A stretch of DNA of 64,000 nucleotides, from the NCBI RefSeq assembly GCF_040706555.1, contig NZ_JAPDRH010000003.1:1-64000 (forward strand), in the 5' to 3' direction. The translations under genes were made by a program, and so were the position numbers. The DNA is from Lentisalinibacter salinarum (GTDB taxonomy: Bacteria; Pseudomonadota; Gammaproteobacteria; Steroidobacterales; Woeseiaceae). The notes beneath the pieces are model-generated. The model was not told the origin of the DNA, ran no database searches, and worked only from the letters and a program-made list of their open reading frames with translations. This document shows positions 27,647 through 37,237 of the stretch, in pieces (the first letter of the stretch is position 1; the number at the start of each line of letters is the position of its first letter).

Positions 27647-30600
27647 GCGGGCCGGCGCGCAGGGGAGTCCGGCGACAGGCGCAGGCGGAGGCACGCCGGG
27701 CACACGAGCCCCATCTGGAATTTGCCGACGCGCTGCCGATCTCCGCCCGGGCGGGGGCGATCGCCGAGGCCGTCGGCGAGCATCCGGTGGTGGTCGTGTG
27801 CGGCGAGACCGGCAGCGGCAAGACCACCCAGCTGCCGAAGATCTGCCTGCAGCTCGGCCGCGGCATCGACGGCATGATCGGCCACAGCCAGCCGCGTCGC
27901 CTGGCAGCCCGTTCGGTGGCCGCGCGCATCGCCGAGGAGACCCGTCTGCCGCTGGGCGGCGGCATCGGCTACCAGGTGCGCTTCGACGACCGCAGCGAGC
28001 CCGGCACGCGGGTCAAGCTGATGACCGACGGCATCCTCCTGAACGAACTCGGCTTCGATCGCGATCTGCGCCGCTACGACACGCTGATCATCGACGAGGC
28101 CCACGAGCGCAGCCTGAACATCGACTTCATCCTGGGCTACCTGAAGCGGCTGCTGCCCCGCCGGCCCGATCTCAAGGTGATCATTACCTCGGCCACCATA
28201 GATCCCGACCGGTTCTCGCGTCACTTCGACGATGCGCCGGTGATCGAGGTTTCGGGACGCGGCTATCCGGTGGAGGTGCGTTACGAGGCGCCGGCCGGCG
28301 ACACCGAGCTGGCCGATGCGGTCACCGAGGCGGCCCGGCGGCTGATGGGCGAGCTGCCGGAAGGCGACATCCTCACGTTCCTGCCCGGCGAGCGCGAGAT
28401 CCGCGAGGCCGCCGAAGCCCTCGAGCGGGCCCGGCTGGGTTCCCGCCGGGGCGAGGCGGGCTGGGAGATCCTGCCGCTCTACGGCCGGCTGTCCGAGACA
28501 TCCCAGGGCCGGGTCTTTCGGCCCGGTCGCCGGCGCCGGATCGTTCTGGCCACCAATGTGGCGGAGACCTCGCTCACCGTCCCGCGCATCATGGCCGTGA
28601 TCGACTCGGGCCTCGCCCGGATCAGCCGCTATTCCTATCGCAGCAAGATCCAGCGGCTGCAGGTGGAGCCGGTGAGCCAGGCCAGCGCCGATCAGCGGGC
28701 CGGCCGTTGCGGGCGCATTGCGCCCGGCATCTGCGTGCGCCTTTATGACGAGGAGGATTACGCCGCGCGGCCGCTGTATACCGATCCGGAGATCCGACGG
28801 ACCAATCTCGCGAGCGTCATCCTGCAGATGGCCGCTGCCCGCCTGGGGGAAATGGAAGACTTCCCGTTCATCGATCCGCCGGATGCCCGCTATGTCCAGG
28901 ACGGCTATCGCCTGCTCGGCGAACTGGAGGCGGTGGATGACGCGCGGGAGATTACGGAGGCGGGCCGGCGCATGGCGCGCCTGCCAGTGGACCCCAGACT
29001 CGCCCGCATGCTGCTGGCTGCCGAGGAGCGAGGCGAGCTGCGCGACGCGCTGGTGATCGTGGCGGGGCTGGCCGGCCAGGATCCGCGGCTCTTTCCGCCG
29101 GAGGAGGGCGCGAAGGCTCGGGCGGCCCAGGAGGAGTTCGCGGATCCGGCCTCGGACTTCGTCACCCTGTTCAACCTGTGGCGTGCCTGGCGGGCGGCCC
29201 GGCGGGGCACCAGCCGCCGGCAGGCGGAGCGTTGGGCCGAGGCGCGCTACCTCTCGCCGCGCCGGCTGCGCGAATGGGGCGAGATCCACTCCCAGCTCAC
29301 CGGGCTCTGCAGGGACGCGGGCATGCCGGTAGCCCACGGCGCCGGTGACCGCGAGGCCCTGCACAAGGCGCTGCTGGCCGGCCTGCTCGGGCATATCGGC
29401 CGTCGGGACGAGGCGACCCGCTATGACGGCGCACGCGGTACGGCCTTTCACCTGCATCCTTCTTCCGGCCTGCACGGGAAACCGCCGGGCTGGGTGTTCG
29501 CCATGGAGCTGGTGCGTACGAGCCGTCTGTTCGCCCGCACGGTGGCCGCCACGGAGCCGGGCAACATCCTCGAGGTGGCTGCCCACCTTCTCCAGCGCAC
29601 CTACGAGGAGCCGCGCTGGAACCCGCGCCGCGGCAGGGTCGAGGCCGGCGAGACCGTCACCCTGTTCGGCCTGGTGCTGGCGGCCGGCCGGCGGGTGAAT
29701 TACGGGCCCGTCGATGCGGCGGAGTCGCGGCGTATCTTCATCCGCGAGGCACTGGTGCAGGGCAGGGCGAATCACCGCGACCGCTTCTGGCGCCACAATC
29801 AGGCGGCCATCGCGCGAATCCGGGAGAGGGAAGGCGAGGCCCGGCGGGCGCTCCTCATCCCCGACGGAGAGATGGCGGCACTGTACGAGCGGGAGATCCC
29901 GGAACAGGTCGTCGACCTGCGCAGCTTCCGCCGCTGGCTGCGCAAGGCCGCGAAACGAAAGCCGGAGATACTCTGCTTCCCGGAACAGGACCTCGCTCGC
30001 GACCCGGGCGACGGCGGCGCGGCGATGCCGGCCACCGTGGAGTTGCTGGGCCAGGAGCTGCCTGTCATTTACCGCTTCCGTCCCGGCGAAGCCGACGACG
30101 GCGCCACGGTGAGGCTGCCGGCGCCCGCGCTGGCGCAGCTGGAACCGGCCGAGCTGGATCGCTCGCTGCCGCCCCTTGTCGCGGAGCGCGCGGAGCTGCG
30201 CATGCGCTCGTTGCCGAAGTCGGTGCGACGGCGGCTGCAGCCCATCGCCGACACCGCCGCGGACTTCGCGGCCCGCTACCTGGTAATGCCCGGCAGCGGC
30301 GAACTGGAGCAGGCGCTGGCCGATTTCCTCGCCGGCGAATTCGGTATCACGCCCGATCAGATACCGGCGGCGACGGCGGACGAACCCGAGCATCTGAGGC
30401 TGCGCCTGGAGGTCACGGGCGAGGCCGACGAGGTGATCGCTGCCGGCCGGGATCTGCAAGCCCTGCGCGCCGAAGTCGGGAATGCGGCTCCGGCGGCCGC
30501 GGCTCCGTCGGACGAGGCCCGGCCGACGCTGCACCGTGAGTGGGATTTCGGCGATCTCCCGGGCGTGCAGGCGGAGGTATCGGGCGGCCTGCGCCTGGAG

Positions 30601-31398
30601 CGCTTCCCGGCACTGGCCGACGGTGAGAACGGCGTGACGGTGGAATACGCGAGCGACGAGGCCGAGGCTGCGACGATCCATGCGGGCGGAGTATTGCGGC
30701 TGCTGCGCCTCGCGCTGCCCCAGCAGGAGAAACTGCTACGCGGCAAGGTGACGGGTGATCGCCGGCTGCAGCTCGCCTGGGCCGGCGTGGGCGGCGCCGG
30801 CGAACTGGCGGAGGATTTCGTCGCAGCCGCGTTCGGCCGGGCGTTCCCGCGGGAGCGCAGGGCGACGGTGCGCAACCGTGGGGATTACGAGGCACTGCTG
30901 GAGGCCGGCCGGAGCGAACTGGTTGCCGCTGGCGAGGCGCTGGCGGCACTGCTCGACGAGATACTGGAGGCGCGCCGACTCGCCGCGGCCGCGGCCGCGG
31001 ATCTCCCCGAGCGGCTGGACGATGTCCGCGCGGATATCGACGCCCAGCTCGCAGGACTGGTCTATCCGGGATTCCTGAGCGCCACGCCGGCACGACGGTT
31101 GGAATGTCTGCCGCGCTATCTGCGGGCGGCCGAGCTGCGGGCATCGAAACTACCGGCCGGCGCGGACCGGGACCGGGCGGATGCGCAGGAGATCGCGGTC
31201 TGCCTCGGCCGTCTCGCGCAACTCGAGCAGCGCCGCGCTTCCCTCGACGGCGAGCGGCGCGCTCTGATCGATGAATTCCGCTGGGGCATCGAGGAGCTGC
31301 GCGTGTCCCTGTTCGCACAGCAACTCGGCACCCGCGGGAAGATCTCGCCGAAGCGCCTGGAGAAACTCTGGCACCGCATCACGGGCGTAACCCGCTGA
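27643..31398 (+). CDS. hrpA: ATP-dependent RNA helicase HrpA
   Basis: A DEAH-box helicase of 1251 residues, close to the 1300 of E. coli HrpA, which rescues stalled ribosomes. Motifs in order: I GETGSGKTTQLPK, II IIDEAHERSLN, III TSATID, V TNVAETSLTVP, VI QRAGRCGR. HA2/ratchet and OB-like regions follow, then the long C-terminal DUF3418 half specific to HrpA. The start at 27643 overlaps phoQ, so expression is coupled to the two-component system. A REP element begins five bases after the stop. Confidence 0.95.
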   Translation: MSGPARRGVRRQAQAEARRAHEPHLEFADALPISARAGAIAEAVGEHPVVVVCGETGSGKTTQLPKICLQLGRGIDGMIGHSQPRRLAARSVAARIAEETRLPLGGGIGYQVRFDDRSEPGTRVKLMTDGILLNELGFDRDLRRYDTLIIDEAHERSLNIDFILGYLKRLLPRRPDLKVIITSATIDPDRFSRHFDDAPVIEVSGRGYPVEVRYEAPAGDTELADAVTEAARRLMGELPEGDILTFLPGEREIREAAEALERARLGSRRGEAGWEILPLYGRLSETSQGRVFRPGRRRRIVLATNVAETSLTVPRIMAVIDSGLARISRYSYRSKIQRLQVEPVSQASADQRAGRCGRIAPGICVRLYDEEDYAARPLYTDPEIRRTNLASVILQMAAARLGEMEDFPFIDPPDARYVQDGYRLLGELEAVDDAREITEAGRRMARLPVDPRLARMLLAAEERGELRDALVIVAGLAGQDPRLFPPEEGAKARAAQEEFADPASDFVTLFNLWRAWRAARRGTSRRQAERWAEARYLSPRRLREWGEIHSQLTGLCRDAGMPVAHGAGDREALHKALLAGLLGHIGRRDEATRYDGARGTAFHLHPSSGLHGKPPGWVFAMELVRTSRLFARTVAATEPGNILEVAAHLLQRTYEEPRWNPRRGRVEAGETVTLFGLVLAAGRRVNYGPVDAAESRRIFIREALVQGRANHRDRFWRHNQAAIARIREREGEARRALLIPDGEMAALYEREIPEQVVDLRSFRRWLRKAAKRKPEILCFPEQDLARDPGDGGAAMPATVELLGQELPVIYRFRPGEADDGATVRLPAPALAQLEPAELDRSLPPLVAERAELRMRSLPKSVRRRLQPIADTAADFAARYLVMPGSGELEQALADFLAGEFGITPDQIPAATADEPEHLRLRLEVTGEADEVIAAGRDLQALRAEVGNAAPAAAAPSDEARPTLHREWDFGDLPGVQAEVSGGLRLERFPALADGENGVTVEYASDEAEAATIHAGGVLRLLRLALPQQEKLLRGKVTGDRRLQLAWAGVGGAGELAEDFVAAAFGRAFPRERRATVRNRGDYEALLEAGRSELVAAGEALAALLDEILEARRLAAAAAADLPERLDDVRADIDAQLAGLVYPGFLSATPARRLECLPRYLRAAELRASKLPAGADRDRADAQEIAVCLGRLAQLEQRRASLDGERRALIDEFRWGIEELRVSLFAQQLGTRGKISPKRLEKLWHRITGVTR

Positions 31399-31403
31399 CC
31401 CAC

Positions 31404-31579
31404 GTAGGAGGGCCTTCAGGCCCGATCTCTTTCCAGCTGGTCCCCTTCTCTCGTGGCCGCCGGGAGGATCTGCCAGTCAGCGACGCTCTCTGACTGGTGC
31501 CATTCCTCTCGGCAACGGGCCCGTCGGCGGGTGGGCCAACGCCAGAAGAAATCCGGATCGGGCCTGAAGGCCCTCCTAC
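31404..31579. repeat. Inverted REP pair (BIME-like element) between hrpA and the slipin gene
   Basis: One REP copy (31404-31425) and its exact inverse (31558-31579) flank 132 bases. Those bases contain a further perfect hairpin, CCAGTCAG (31473-31480) with CTGACTGG (31490-31497). The element fills the whole space between two convergent genes: it starts five bases after the hrpA stop and abuts the stop of the slipin gene. No ORF of note lies inside. Confidence 0.85.
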
Positions 31580-32350
31580 CTATTCTTTCTTCTGGGCCAT
31601 CATTTCCTTCGCTTTGTCCATGAACGGCCCGATCAGGTCGAGAGGCAGGGGGAAGACGATGGTGGAGGATTTCTCGCCGGCGATCTCGCGCAGGGTCTGC
31701 AGATAGCGAAGTTGCATCGCCAGGCGTTCGGACTCCAGAGTCTTGGCCGCGTCGGCCAGTTTCTGTGCCGCCTGGAACTCGCCCTCGGCGTTGATGACCT
31801 TGGCGCGCCGGGCGCGCTCGGCCTCGGCCTGCTGGGCGATGGCGCGGATCATGCTCTCGTCCAGGTCCACGTGCTTGATCTCGACGTTGGCGACCTTGAT
31901 GCCCCAGTTGTCGGTGTGCTGGTCCAGGATCAGGCGGATGTCGGAGTTCAGCTTGTCACGTTCGGCGAGCATGTCGTCCAGGTCGTGCTGGCCGAGGACG
32001 GAGCGGAGCGTGGTCTGGGCCAGCTGGCTGGTCGCCTCGAACACGTTGGCCACTCGGATGATGGCCTTCTCGGGGTCAACGATGCGGAAATAGATGACCG
32101 CGTTCACCCGCACGGAGACGTTGTCCCGGGAGATGACGTCCTGGGTGGGCACGTCCATGACCACCACTCGCAGATCGACCTTGGTCAGCGTCTGCAGGAA
32201 GGGGATCAGGATGATCAGGCCCGGTCCCTTCACCGTCTGGAAGCGACCGAGGAAGAAGACGACGCCGCGCTCGTATTCCTGCAGGATGCGGATCGCATTG
32301 AACAGGAACAGCAGGACGAGGCCGACTGCGATTCCGATATAGAGCATCAT
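31580..32350 (-). CDS. Slipin (SPFH/Band 7 membrane protein)
   Basis: An N-terminal membrane helix (IGIAVGLVLLFLFNAIRIL) is followed by a Band 7 domain (YERGVVFFLGRFQTVKGPGL, DVPTQDVISRDNVSVRVNAVIYF, LRSVLGQHDLDDML) and a coiled coil rich in Ala/Glu (QAEAERARRAKVINAEGEFQAAQK). 256 residues, the stomatin-like slipin type, thought to form oligomeric membrane scaffolds. It is encoded 24 bp after nfeD, its usual partner. Confidence 0.92.
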   Translation of the reverse strand: MMLYIGIAVGLVLLFLFNAIRILQEYERGVVFFLGRFQTVKGPGLIILIPFLQTLTKVDLRVVVMDVPTQDVISRDNVSVRVNAVIYFRIVDPEKAIIRVANVFEATSQLAQTTLRSVLGQHDLDDMLAERDKLNSDIRLILDQHTDNWGIKVANVEIKHVDLDESMIRAIAQQAEAERARRAKVINAEGEFQAAQKLADAAKTLESERLAMQLRYLQTLREIAGEKSSTIVFPLPLDLIGPFMDKAKEMMAQKKE

Positions 32351-32374
32351 GATGGTATTCCCTCTCTTGCGTGT

Positions 32375-33874
32375 TCAGTCCGTGGCAGGTTCGTTTTCGG
32401 CGGGCGAGACGTCGAGCACGAGCCCGTCGATACGCTCGACCCGCAGTTTCTGACCCTTCTTCACCGGCTCGCCGGTGCGCGCCGTCCAGATCTCGCCCTC
32501 CAGCATGACCTCGCCCTGATCAGCGAAGTCCTCGCGGGCCACCGCGATCTCCTTCAGGATCTGCTCCTGGCCGCTCACGGCGCCCTTGCGCCGCAGACGC
32601 AGCAGGTAGGCGATGACCCACATCAGCAACAGTCCGAAGACGCCGACGACGATGATGACGAACCACGGCGAGATACCGAAGCCCGGGACACCCGTGTCGA
32701 ACATCATGATGGCTCCCATGACGAATGCGGCGATGCCGCCGAAGCCGAGCGCGCCGAAACTGGGCACGAATATCTCGGCGATCATGAGCACGATGCCGAG
32801 CAGGATCAGTCCGAGGCCGGCGTAGTTCACCGGCATCACCTGCAGCGCGTAGGCGGCCAGCAGCAGGCAGATGGCGCCCACCACGCCGGGGACGATGGCG
32901 CCCGGGTTCCAGCCCTCGAAGATCAGCCCGTAGATGCCGACGAGGAGCAGCAGCAGCGCGATCTCCGGGCTGGCGATGACCGACAGCAGCTTCTGCCGCC
33001 AGGTGGGTTCCACGGCCTCGATGCGCATGTTGCCCGTGGCGAGCGTCACCGTGCCCCTGGGCAGCTCTACCTCGCGGCCGTCGATCTGCGCGAGCAGGTC
33101 GGCGGTGTCGCTGGCGAGGAGGTCGATCACGTTCATCTCCAGTGCCTCGCTGGAGGTGAGTGTGGCCGCGTCGCGCACTGCCTTCTCCGCCCATTCGGCG
33201 TTGCGGCCCCGGCGTTCCGCGAGTCCGCGAATGTAGGCCACGGCGTCGTTCAGGATCTTGCGGCTCATGGCGTCGCCGGACTGATCCGGCGGCGCCTGCC
33301 CGCTGTCTTCCGATTCCGCCGGGCCCTTGCCGCCGGCGTCGCCGTCTTCGGCTGACTGATCGGCCGGCGGGGTTTCCCCGGAGCCGCCGTCGCCGCCGTC
33401 CGTCGGCAGGGGTTGCCCGCCGGGCAGCGGTGGCTGCGGCCGGTCGCCGCCGCCGCCGGCCAGGGGCACGGGCGTCGCCGCCCCCAGGTGAGTGGTCGGC
33501 GCCATGGCGGCGATGTGGCTGGCGTACAGGATGTAGGTGCCCGCGCTGTCGGCGCGTGCGCCGGCGGGGGATACGTAGGTGGCGACCGGCACGTCGGCAT
33601 TCAGGATGGCCGAGATGATGTCCCGCATCGAGCTGTCCAGCCCGCCCGGCGTATCCATGCGGATGATCACGAGATCGGCCGCTTCCTCCTCGGCCTGGCG
33701 GATGCCGCCGGTGATGAAGTCGGCCGTTGCGGCGCCGATGGCGCCTTCCAGGTTCAGCTGCAGCGCGCGGCCGCCCGGCCCCTGCTCCTGTGAGACCAGC
33801 GGGCCCGCCAGCCCGGCGAGCCCGAGCGCGACAAACAGCATCCAGAGTAATCTTGTTCGGGCCATATTTCTCAC
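32375..33874 (-). CDS. NfeD-type membrane serine protease (long form)
   Basis: A signal-anchor precedes a ClpP-like protease domain with Ser110 in YVSPAGARADSAGTY and a Lys downstream in SRKILNDAVAYIR. Four to five membrane helices follow (residues about 300-430), then a cytoplasmic OB domain (EGEIWTARTGEPVKKGQKLRVERIDGLVLDV). The 1510-N protease of this family cleaves slipins. Residues about 138-205 are an unusually long Gly/Pro/Asp/Ser-rich linker placed between the two catalytic residues. Start at 33874; ATG 33865 is equally possible. Confidence 0.9.
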   Translation of the reverse strand: MRNMARTRLLWMLFVALGLAGLAGPLVSQEQGPGGRALQLNLEGAIGAATADFITGGIRQAEEEAADLVIIRMDTPGGLDSSMRDIISAILNADVPVATYVSPAGARADSAGTYILYASHIAAMAPTTHLGAATPVPLAGGGGDRPQPPLPGGQPLPTDGGDGGSGETPPADQSAEDGDAGGKGPAESEDSGQAPPDQSGDAMSRKILNDAVAYIRGLAERRGRNAEWAEKAVRDAATLTSSEALEMNVIDLLASDTADLLAQIDGREVELPRGTVTLATGNMRIEAVEPTWRQKLLSVIASPEIALLLLLVGIYGLIFEGWNPGAIVPGVVGAICLLLAAYALQVMPVNYAGLGLILLGIVLMIAEIFVPSFGALGFGGIAAFVMGAIMMFDTGVPGFGISPWFVIIVVGVFGLLLMWVIAYLLRLRRKGAVSGQEQILKEIAVAREDFADQGEVMLEGEIWTARTGEPVKKGQKLRVERIDGLVLDVSPAENEPATD

Positions 33875-33964
33875 CGCGCCATCATATCAGTCCGGGACCG
33901 GCGTTGATCCCCGCTGCGGCCGCCTATAACCTTCGGCTCCTGTTCAGACCACGGGGTCCCACGC

Positions 33965-34465
33965 GTGTTCATCAAGTTTCTCACCACCGGCGGCACCATC
34001 GACAAGATCTACTTCGACGACAGCAGCCGCTTCGAGGTGGGCGAGTCCCAGGTCGAGCATATCCTGCGTGAGGCGCTGGTCGACATCGATTATGAAGTGG
34101 TCTCGTTACTGCGCAAGGACAGTCTCGATATTGACGAAGCCGACCGGGCCCGCATCCGCGACTACATCGAGCGCGACTCGGCCGCGCGTTACGTGATCAC
34201 CCACGGCACCGACACCATGGTGAAGACCGCGCTCGCCCTGGAAGGGCTCGGCGATCGGGTCATCGTGCTCACCGGCGCGCTGAGTCCGGCGCGCTTCCGC
34301 AGCACCGACGCCGTGTTCAACGTGGGCATGGCGACGGCCGCTGCACAGACGCTTGGCCCCGGCGTCTACATCGCGATGAGCGGGACCATCTTCGCCGCCG
34401 ACCAGGTGGTGAAGAACCGGGAGAAAAACCGTTTCGAAAGCATCACCCGGCGCGATGCCGGCTGA
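33965..34465 (+). CDS. Short asparaginase-domain protein
   Basis: 166 residues matching only the N-terminal domain of L-asparaginases: TGGTIDKIYFDD (catalytic Thr) near the start and VITHGTDTMVKTA (second Thr, Asp) at about 78. The C-terminal domain that completes the usual 330-residue enzyme is absent, and the stop codon is clean, with no remnant downstream. Such half-length proteins occur in other proteobacteria, so this looks like a real small family rather than a broken gene. Activity is unproven. GTG start. Confidence 0.8.
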   Translation: MFIKFLTTGGTIDKIYFDDSSRFEVGESQVEHILREALVDIDYEVVSLLRKDSLDIDEADRARIRDYIERDSAARYVITHGTDTMVKTALALEGLGDRVIVLTGALSPARFRSTDAVFNVGMATAAAQTLGPGVYIAMSGTIFAADQVVKNREKNRFESITRRDAG

Positions 34466-34478
34466 GAGGAGAGAACCG

Positions 34479-35405
34479 ATGAAGTGGAGAGTAATGATGG
34501 CGGCTGCCGCCGCTGCGACTGCCGTGGCCGCCGGCCCGGTGCAGGCCCAGGACGACATGGCCGACGTGGAGATCGGCGTCACGGATCTCGGCGACGGGCT
34601 CTACATGCTCACCGGCCGTGGCGGCAACATGGGCCTGTCGGTGGGCGAGGATGCCACGTTCCTCATCGACGACCAGTTCGCTCCGTTGACGCCGAAGATC
34701 AAGGCGGTCATCGCCGGGCTGACCGAGGACGCGGTGAAGTTCGTATTCAATACCCACTGGCACTTCGACCATGTCGGCGGCAACGAGAACTTCGGCGAGA
34801 CCGGCGCGGTGATCGTGGCCCACGACAACGTGCGCGAGCGCATGAGCGAGGACCAGTTCCTGGAGGCCTTCAACCAGGAGGTACCGGCCTCGCCGCCGGA
34901 GGCGCTGCCGGTGGTCACCTTCAACGACCGGGTGACCCTGCATCTGAACGGCGAGACCATCCGCGCGTTCCACACGCCGCACGCGCACACCGATGGCGAC
35001 AGCGTCATCTATTTCGACGGCGCGAACGTCTTCCACATGGGCGATACCTTCTTCCACAAGATGTATCCGTTCATTGACGCGAGCAGCGGCGGATCCGTCG
35101 ACGGCGTCATCGAGGCCGCCAGCGCCGTGCTGGCGATGGCCGACGAGGACAGCGTCATCATCCCGGGCCACGGCCCTATCGCCACCCGGGACGACCTGCG
35201 TGCCTACCGGGACATGCTGGCCACGGTCCGCGACTCCGTGAAGGCGATGATTGGCGACGGCATGACGCTGGAGCAGGTGCAGGCCGCCAACCCAACGGCC
35301 GACTTCGACGCCGTGCATAACGAGATGGGCATGTTCGAACCCGCCCAGTGGGTGGGGCTGCTGTACGGACTGCTGGCCCCGGCGGAGGACGCCGGCGCGG
35401 AATGA
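34479..35405 (+). CDS. Exported metallo-beta-lactamase-fold hydrolase
   Basis: A signal peptide (MMAAAAAATAVAAGPVQAQ) leads into an MBL domain with zinc ligands in NTHWHFDHVGGNE, HTPHAHTDGD, HMGDTFFH and IPGHGP. 308 residues starting at ATG 34479, with GAGAGGAGAG upstream. The closest match I recognise is the periplasmic MBL-fold group that includes cyclase-like and quinoprotein-associated hydrolases; it is not a clear antibiotic-resistance enzyme. It lies 13 bp after the short asparaginase and may share its transcript. Confidence 0.85.
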   Translation: MKWRVMMAAAAAATAVAAGPVQAQDDMADVEIGVTDLGDGLYMLTGRGGNMGLSVGEDATFLIDDQFAPLTPKIKAVIAGLTEDAVKFVFNTHWHFDHVGGNENFGETGAVIVAHDNVRERMSEDQFLEAFNQEVPASPPEALPVVTFNDRVTLHLNGETIRAFHTPHAHTDGDSVIYFDGANVFHMGDTFFHKMYPFIDASSGGSVDGVIEAASAVLAMADEDSVIIPGHGPIATRDDLRAYRDMLATVRDSVKAMIGDGMTLEQVQAANPTADFDAVHNEMGMFEPAQWVGLLYGLLAPAEDAGAE

Positions 35406-35411
35406 GGGGAG

Positions 35412-35438
35412 GGCAGCCGGGCGCAGCGCCCGGCTGCC
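35412..35438. terminator. Strong hairpin between convergent genes
   Basis: GGCAGCCGGGCG pairs perfectly with CGCCCGGCTGCC around a CAG loop. It sits between the ends of the MBL gene (plus) and the aldehyde dehydrogenase (minus). There is no T-tract on either side, so intrinsic termination is uncertain. Confidence 0.5.
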
Positions 35439-35453
35439 GACCTGCCGCGCCTG

Positions 35454-36971
35454 CTAGATGCGGAAGCGGATGCCCTGTGCCAGCGGCATCTCGGTGCCCC
35501 AGTTGATGGTGGTCGTCTGCCGGCGCATGTAGGCCTTCCAGGCGTCGGAGCCGGATTCCCGGCCGCCGCCCGTCTCCTTCTCGCCGCCGAAGGCGCCACC
35601 GATCTCGGCGCCGGAGGTGCCGATATTCACGTTGGCGATGCCGCAGTCCGAGCCGCCCGCGGACAGGAAGCGCTCGGCATGCTGCAGCTTGTCCGTGAAG
35701 ATGGCCGAAGACAGGCCCTGGCCCACGCCGTTGTGCAGCGCCAGCGCCTCGTCCAGGGCCTCGTAGCCGATGAGATAGAGGATGGGCGCGAAGGTCTCGG
35801 CCTGCACGATAGGCCAGTGGTTCTCCGCCATGACCAAGGTCGGCTCCACGTAGAACCCGGGGCGGTCCAGCCGGTGGCCGCCGTAGAGCACCTTGCCGTG
35901 GTGGGACAGGATGTCCTCGATGGCCCGCTCGAAGTTCGTGACAGCCTGATTGTCGATTAGCGGGCCCATCAGCGTGTTCTCGTCCAGCGGATCGCCGATG
36001 CGCACCTGGTCGTAGGCGCGGATGAGGCGCTCCTTCAGCTCGTCGCGGCGAGAGTCGTGGACCAGCACGCGGCGAGTGGTCGTGCAACGCTGGCCGGCGG
36101 TGCCGACGGCGCCGAAGACGATGGCCGGCACGGCCAGGTCCATGTTGGCGTATTCGTCGACGATGATGGCGTTGTTGCCGCCGAGTTCCAGCAGGCTGCG
36201 ACCCATACGGGCGGCGACCCGTTCGCCGACCCTGCGGCCGACCGCGGTGGAGCCGGTGAAGGAGAGCAGATCCACGCGTGGGTCGTCCACGAACGCCTCG
36301 GCCCGTTCGGTGCCGCCGTCGTTGAACAGGTTGAAGATGGGCGGATGGGAGAGGTCGGCGAGAACTTCGTTACAGATCTTCTGCACCGCCAGCGAGACGA
36401 GCGGTGTCTTGGGTGAAGGCTTCCAGACCGAGACGTTGCCGCAGACCGCCGCGATGAGGGCGTTCCAGGACCAGACGGCCACCGGGAAATTGAACGCGGT
36501 GACGATCCCGACCACGCCCAGCGGATGCCACTGCTCGTACATGCGGTGGGAGGGCCGCTCCGAGTGCATCGTCTTGCCGTAGAGCATGCGCGACTGGCCC
36601 ACGGCGAAGTCGGCGATGTCGATCATCTCCTGCACTTCGCCGTCGCCCTCCGCCTTGATCTTGCCGTTCTCCAGGCTGACCAGGCTGCCGAGCGCATCCT
36701 TGTTGTCGCGCAGCGCGAGCCCGATGCGCCGCACGGCTTCGCCGCGTACCGGCGCCGGCGTATTGCGCCACTCCGCGAATGCCTCGCGGGCGGCGACCAT
36801 CAGTCGGTCGTATTCGCCCGCACTGCTGGCCCGCACGCTGCCGAGCACCTCGCCCGTGGTCGGGTTTATCGACTCGATCGGAGGTCCCGGGTCCTTCTCG
36901 ATGGCCTTGCCGCCGCACCAGGTCCCGTGGTTCTCGGCCTCCAGACCGAGCCTTTTCAGGATATCTTTCAT
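35454..36971 (-). CDS. ALDH7-type aldehyde dehydrogenase (piperideine-6-carboxylate / aminoadipate semialdehyde dehydrogenase-like)
   Basis: An NAD(P)-dependent aldehyde dehydrogenase with the catalytic Glu in LLELGGNNAIIV and catalytic Cys in GTAGQRCTTTRR; the GQRCTTTRR and NNAI forms are typical of the ALDH7 (antiquitin/AmaB) branch, which oxidises the semialdehyde of lysine catabolism. 505 residues from ATG 36971. No other lysine-degradation gene is near, so the substrate is uncertain. Confidence 0.88.
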   Translation of the reverse strand: MKDILKRLGLEAENHGTWCGGKAIEKDPGPPIESINPTTGEVLGSVRASSAGEYDRLMVAAREAFAEWRNTPAPVRGEAVRRIGLALRDNKDALGSLVSLENGKIKAEGDGEVQEMIDIADFAVGQSRMLYGKTMHSERPSHRMYEQWHPLGVVGIVTAFNFPVAVWSWNALIAAVCGNVSVWKPSPKTPLVSLAVQKICNEVLADLSHPPIFNLFNDGGTERAEAFVDDPRVDLLSFTGSTAVGRRVGERVAARMGRSLLELGGNNAIIVDEYANMDLAVPAIVFGAVGTAGQRCTTTRRVLVHDSRRDELKERLIRAYDQVRIGDPLDENTLMGPLIDNQAVTNFERAIEDILSHHGKVLYGGHRLDRPGFYVEPTLVMAENHWPIVQAETFAPILYLIGYEALDEALALHNGVGQGLSSAIFTDKLQHAERFLSAGGSDCGIANVNIGTSGAEIGGAFGGEKETGGGRESGSDAWKAYMRRQTTTINWGTEMPLAQGIRFRI

Positions 36972-37237
36972 GGCTTTCACTCCCGGCCGACCCGGCGAGG
37001 CCGCGAGCCGGCTTGCTAAAGTAACGAAAGGGATGGGGATTGATGCGGCGCATTGTCCCATCTGACCGCATAAGCCGCCACTGAGGGTTTCCCCGATGGC
37101 GAGCCGTCTTGGCGGGCGTCCTCGCGTTGCGGCGCCATTTCGGCCCGGGCGCAGTAAAAGCTCGACGATTTCGTACGTAACTTATTCGAATCCCTGAAAG
37201 TTTTGCTTTGCAGCAAGGCCCGTGGCATATTGCCGCA

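Noticed and set aside
33965..34465. Pseudogene of a full-length asparaginase
   Set aside because: The stop is clean, the next gene starts 13 bp later, and no second-domain remnant is visible in other frames.
34479..35405. Antibiotic-resistance metallo-beta-lactamase
   Set aside because: The zinc motifs are those of the broad MBL superfamily and the rest does not resemble B1-B3 resistance enzymes.
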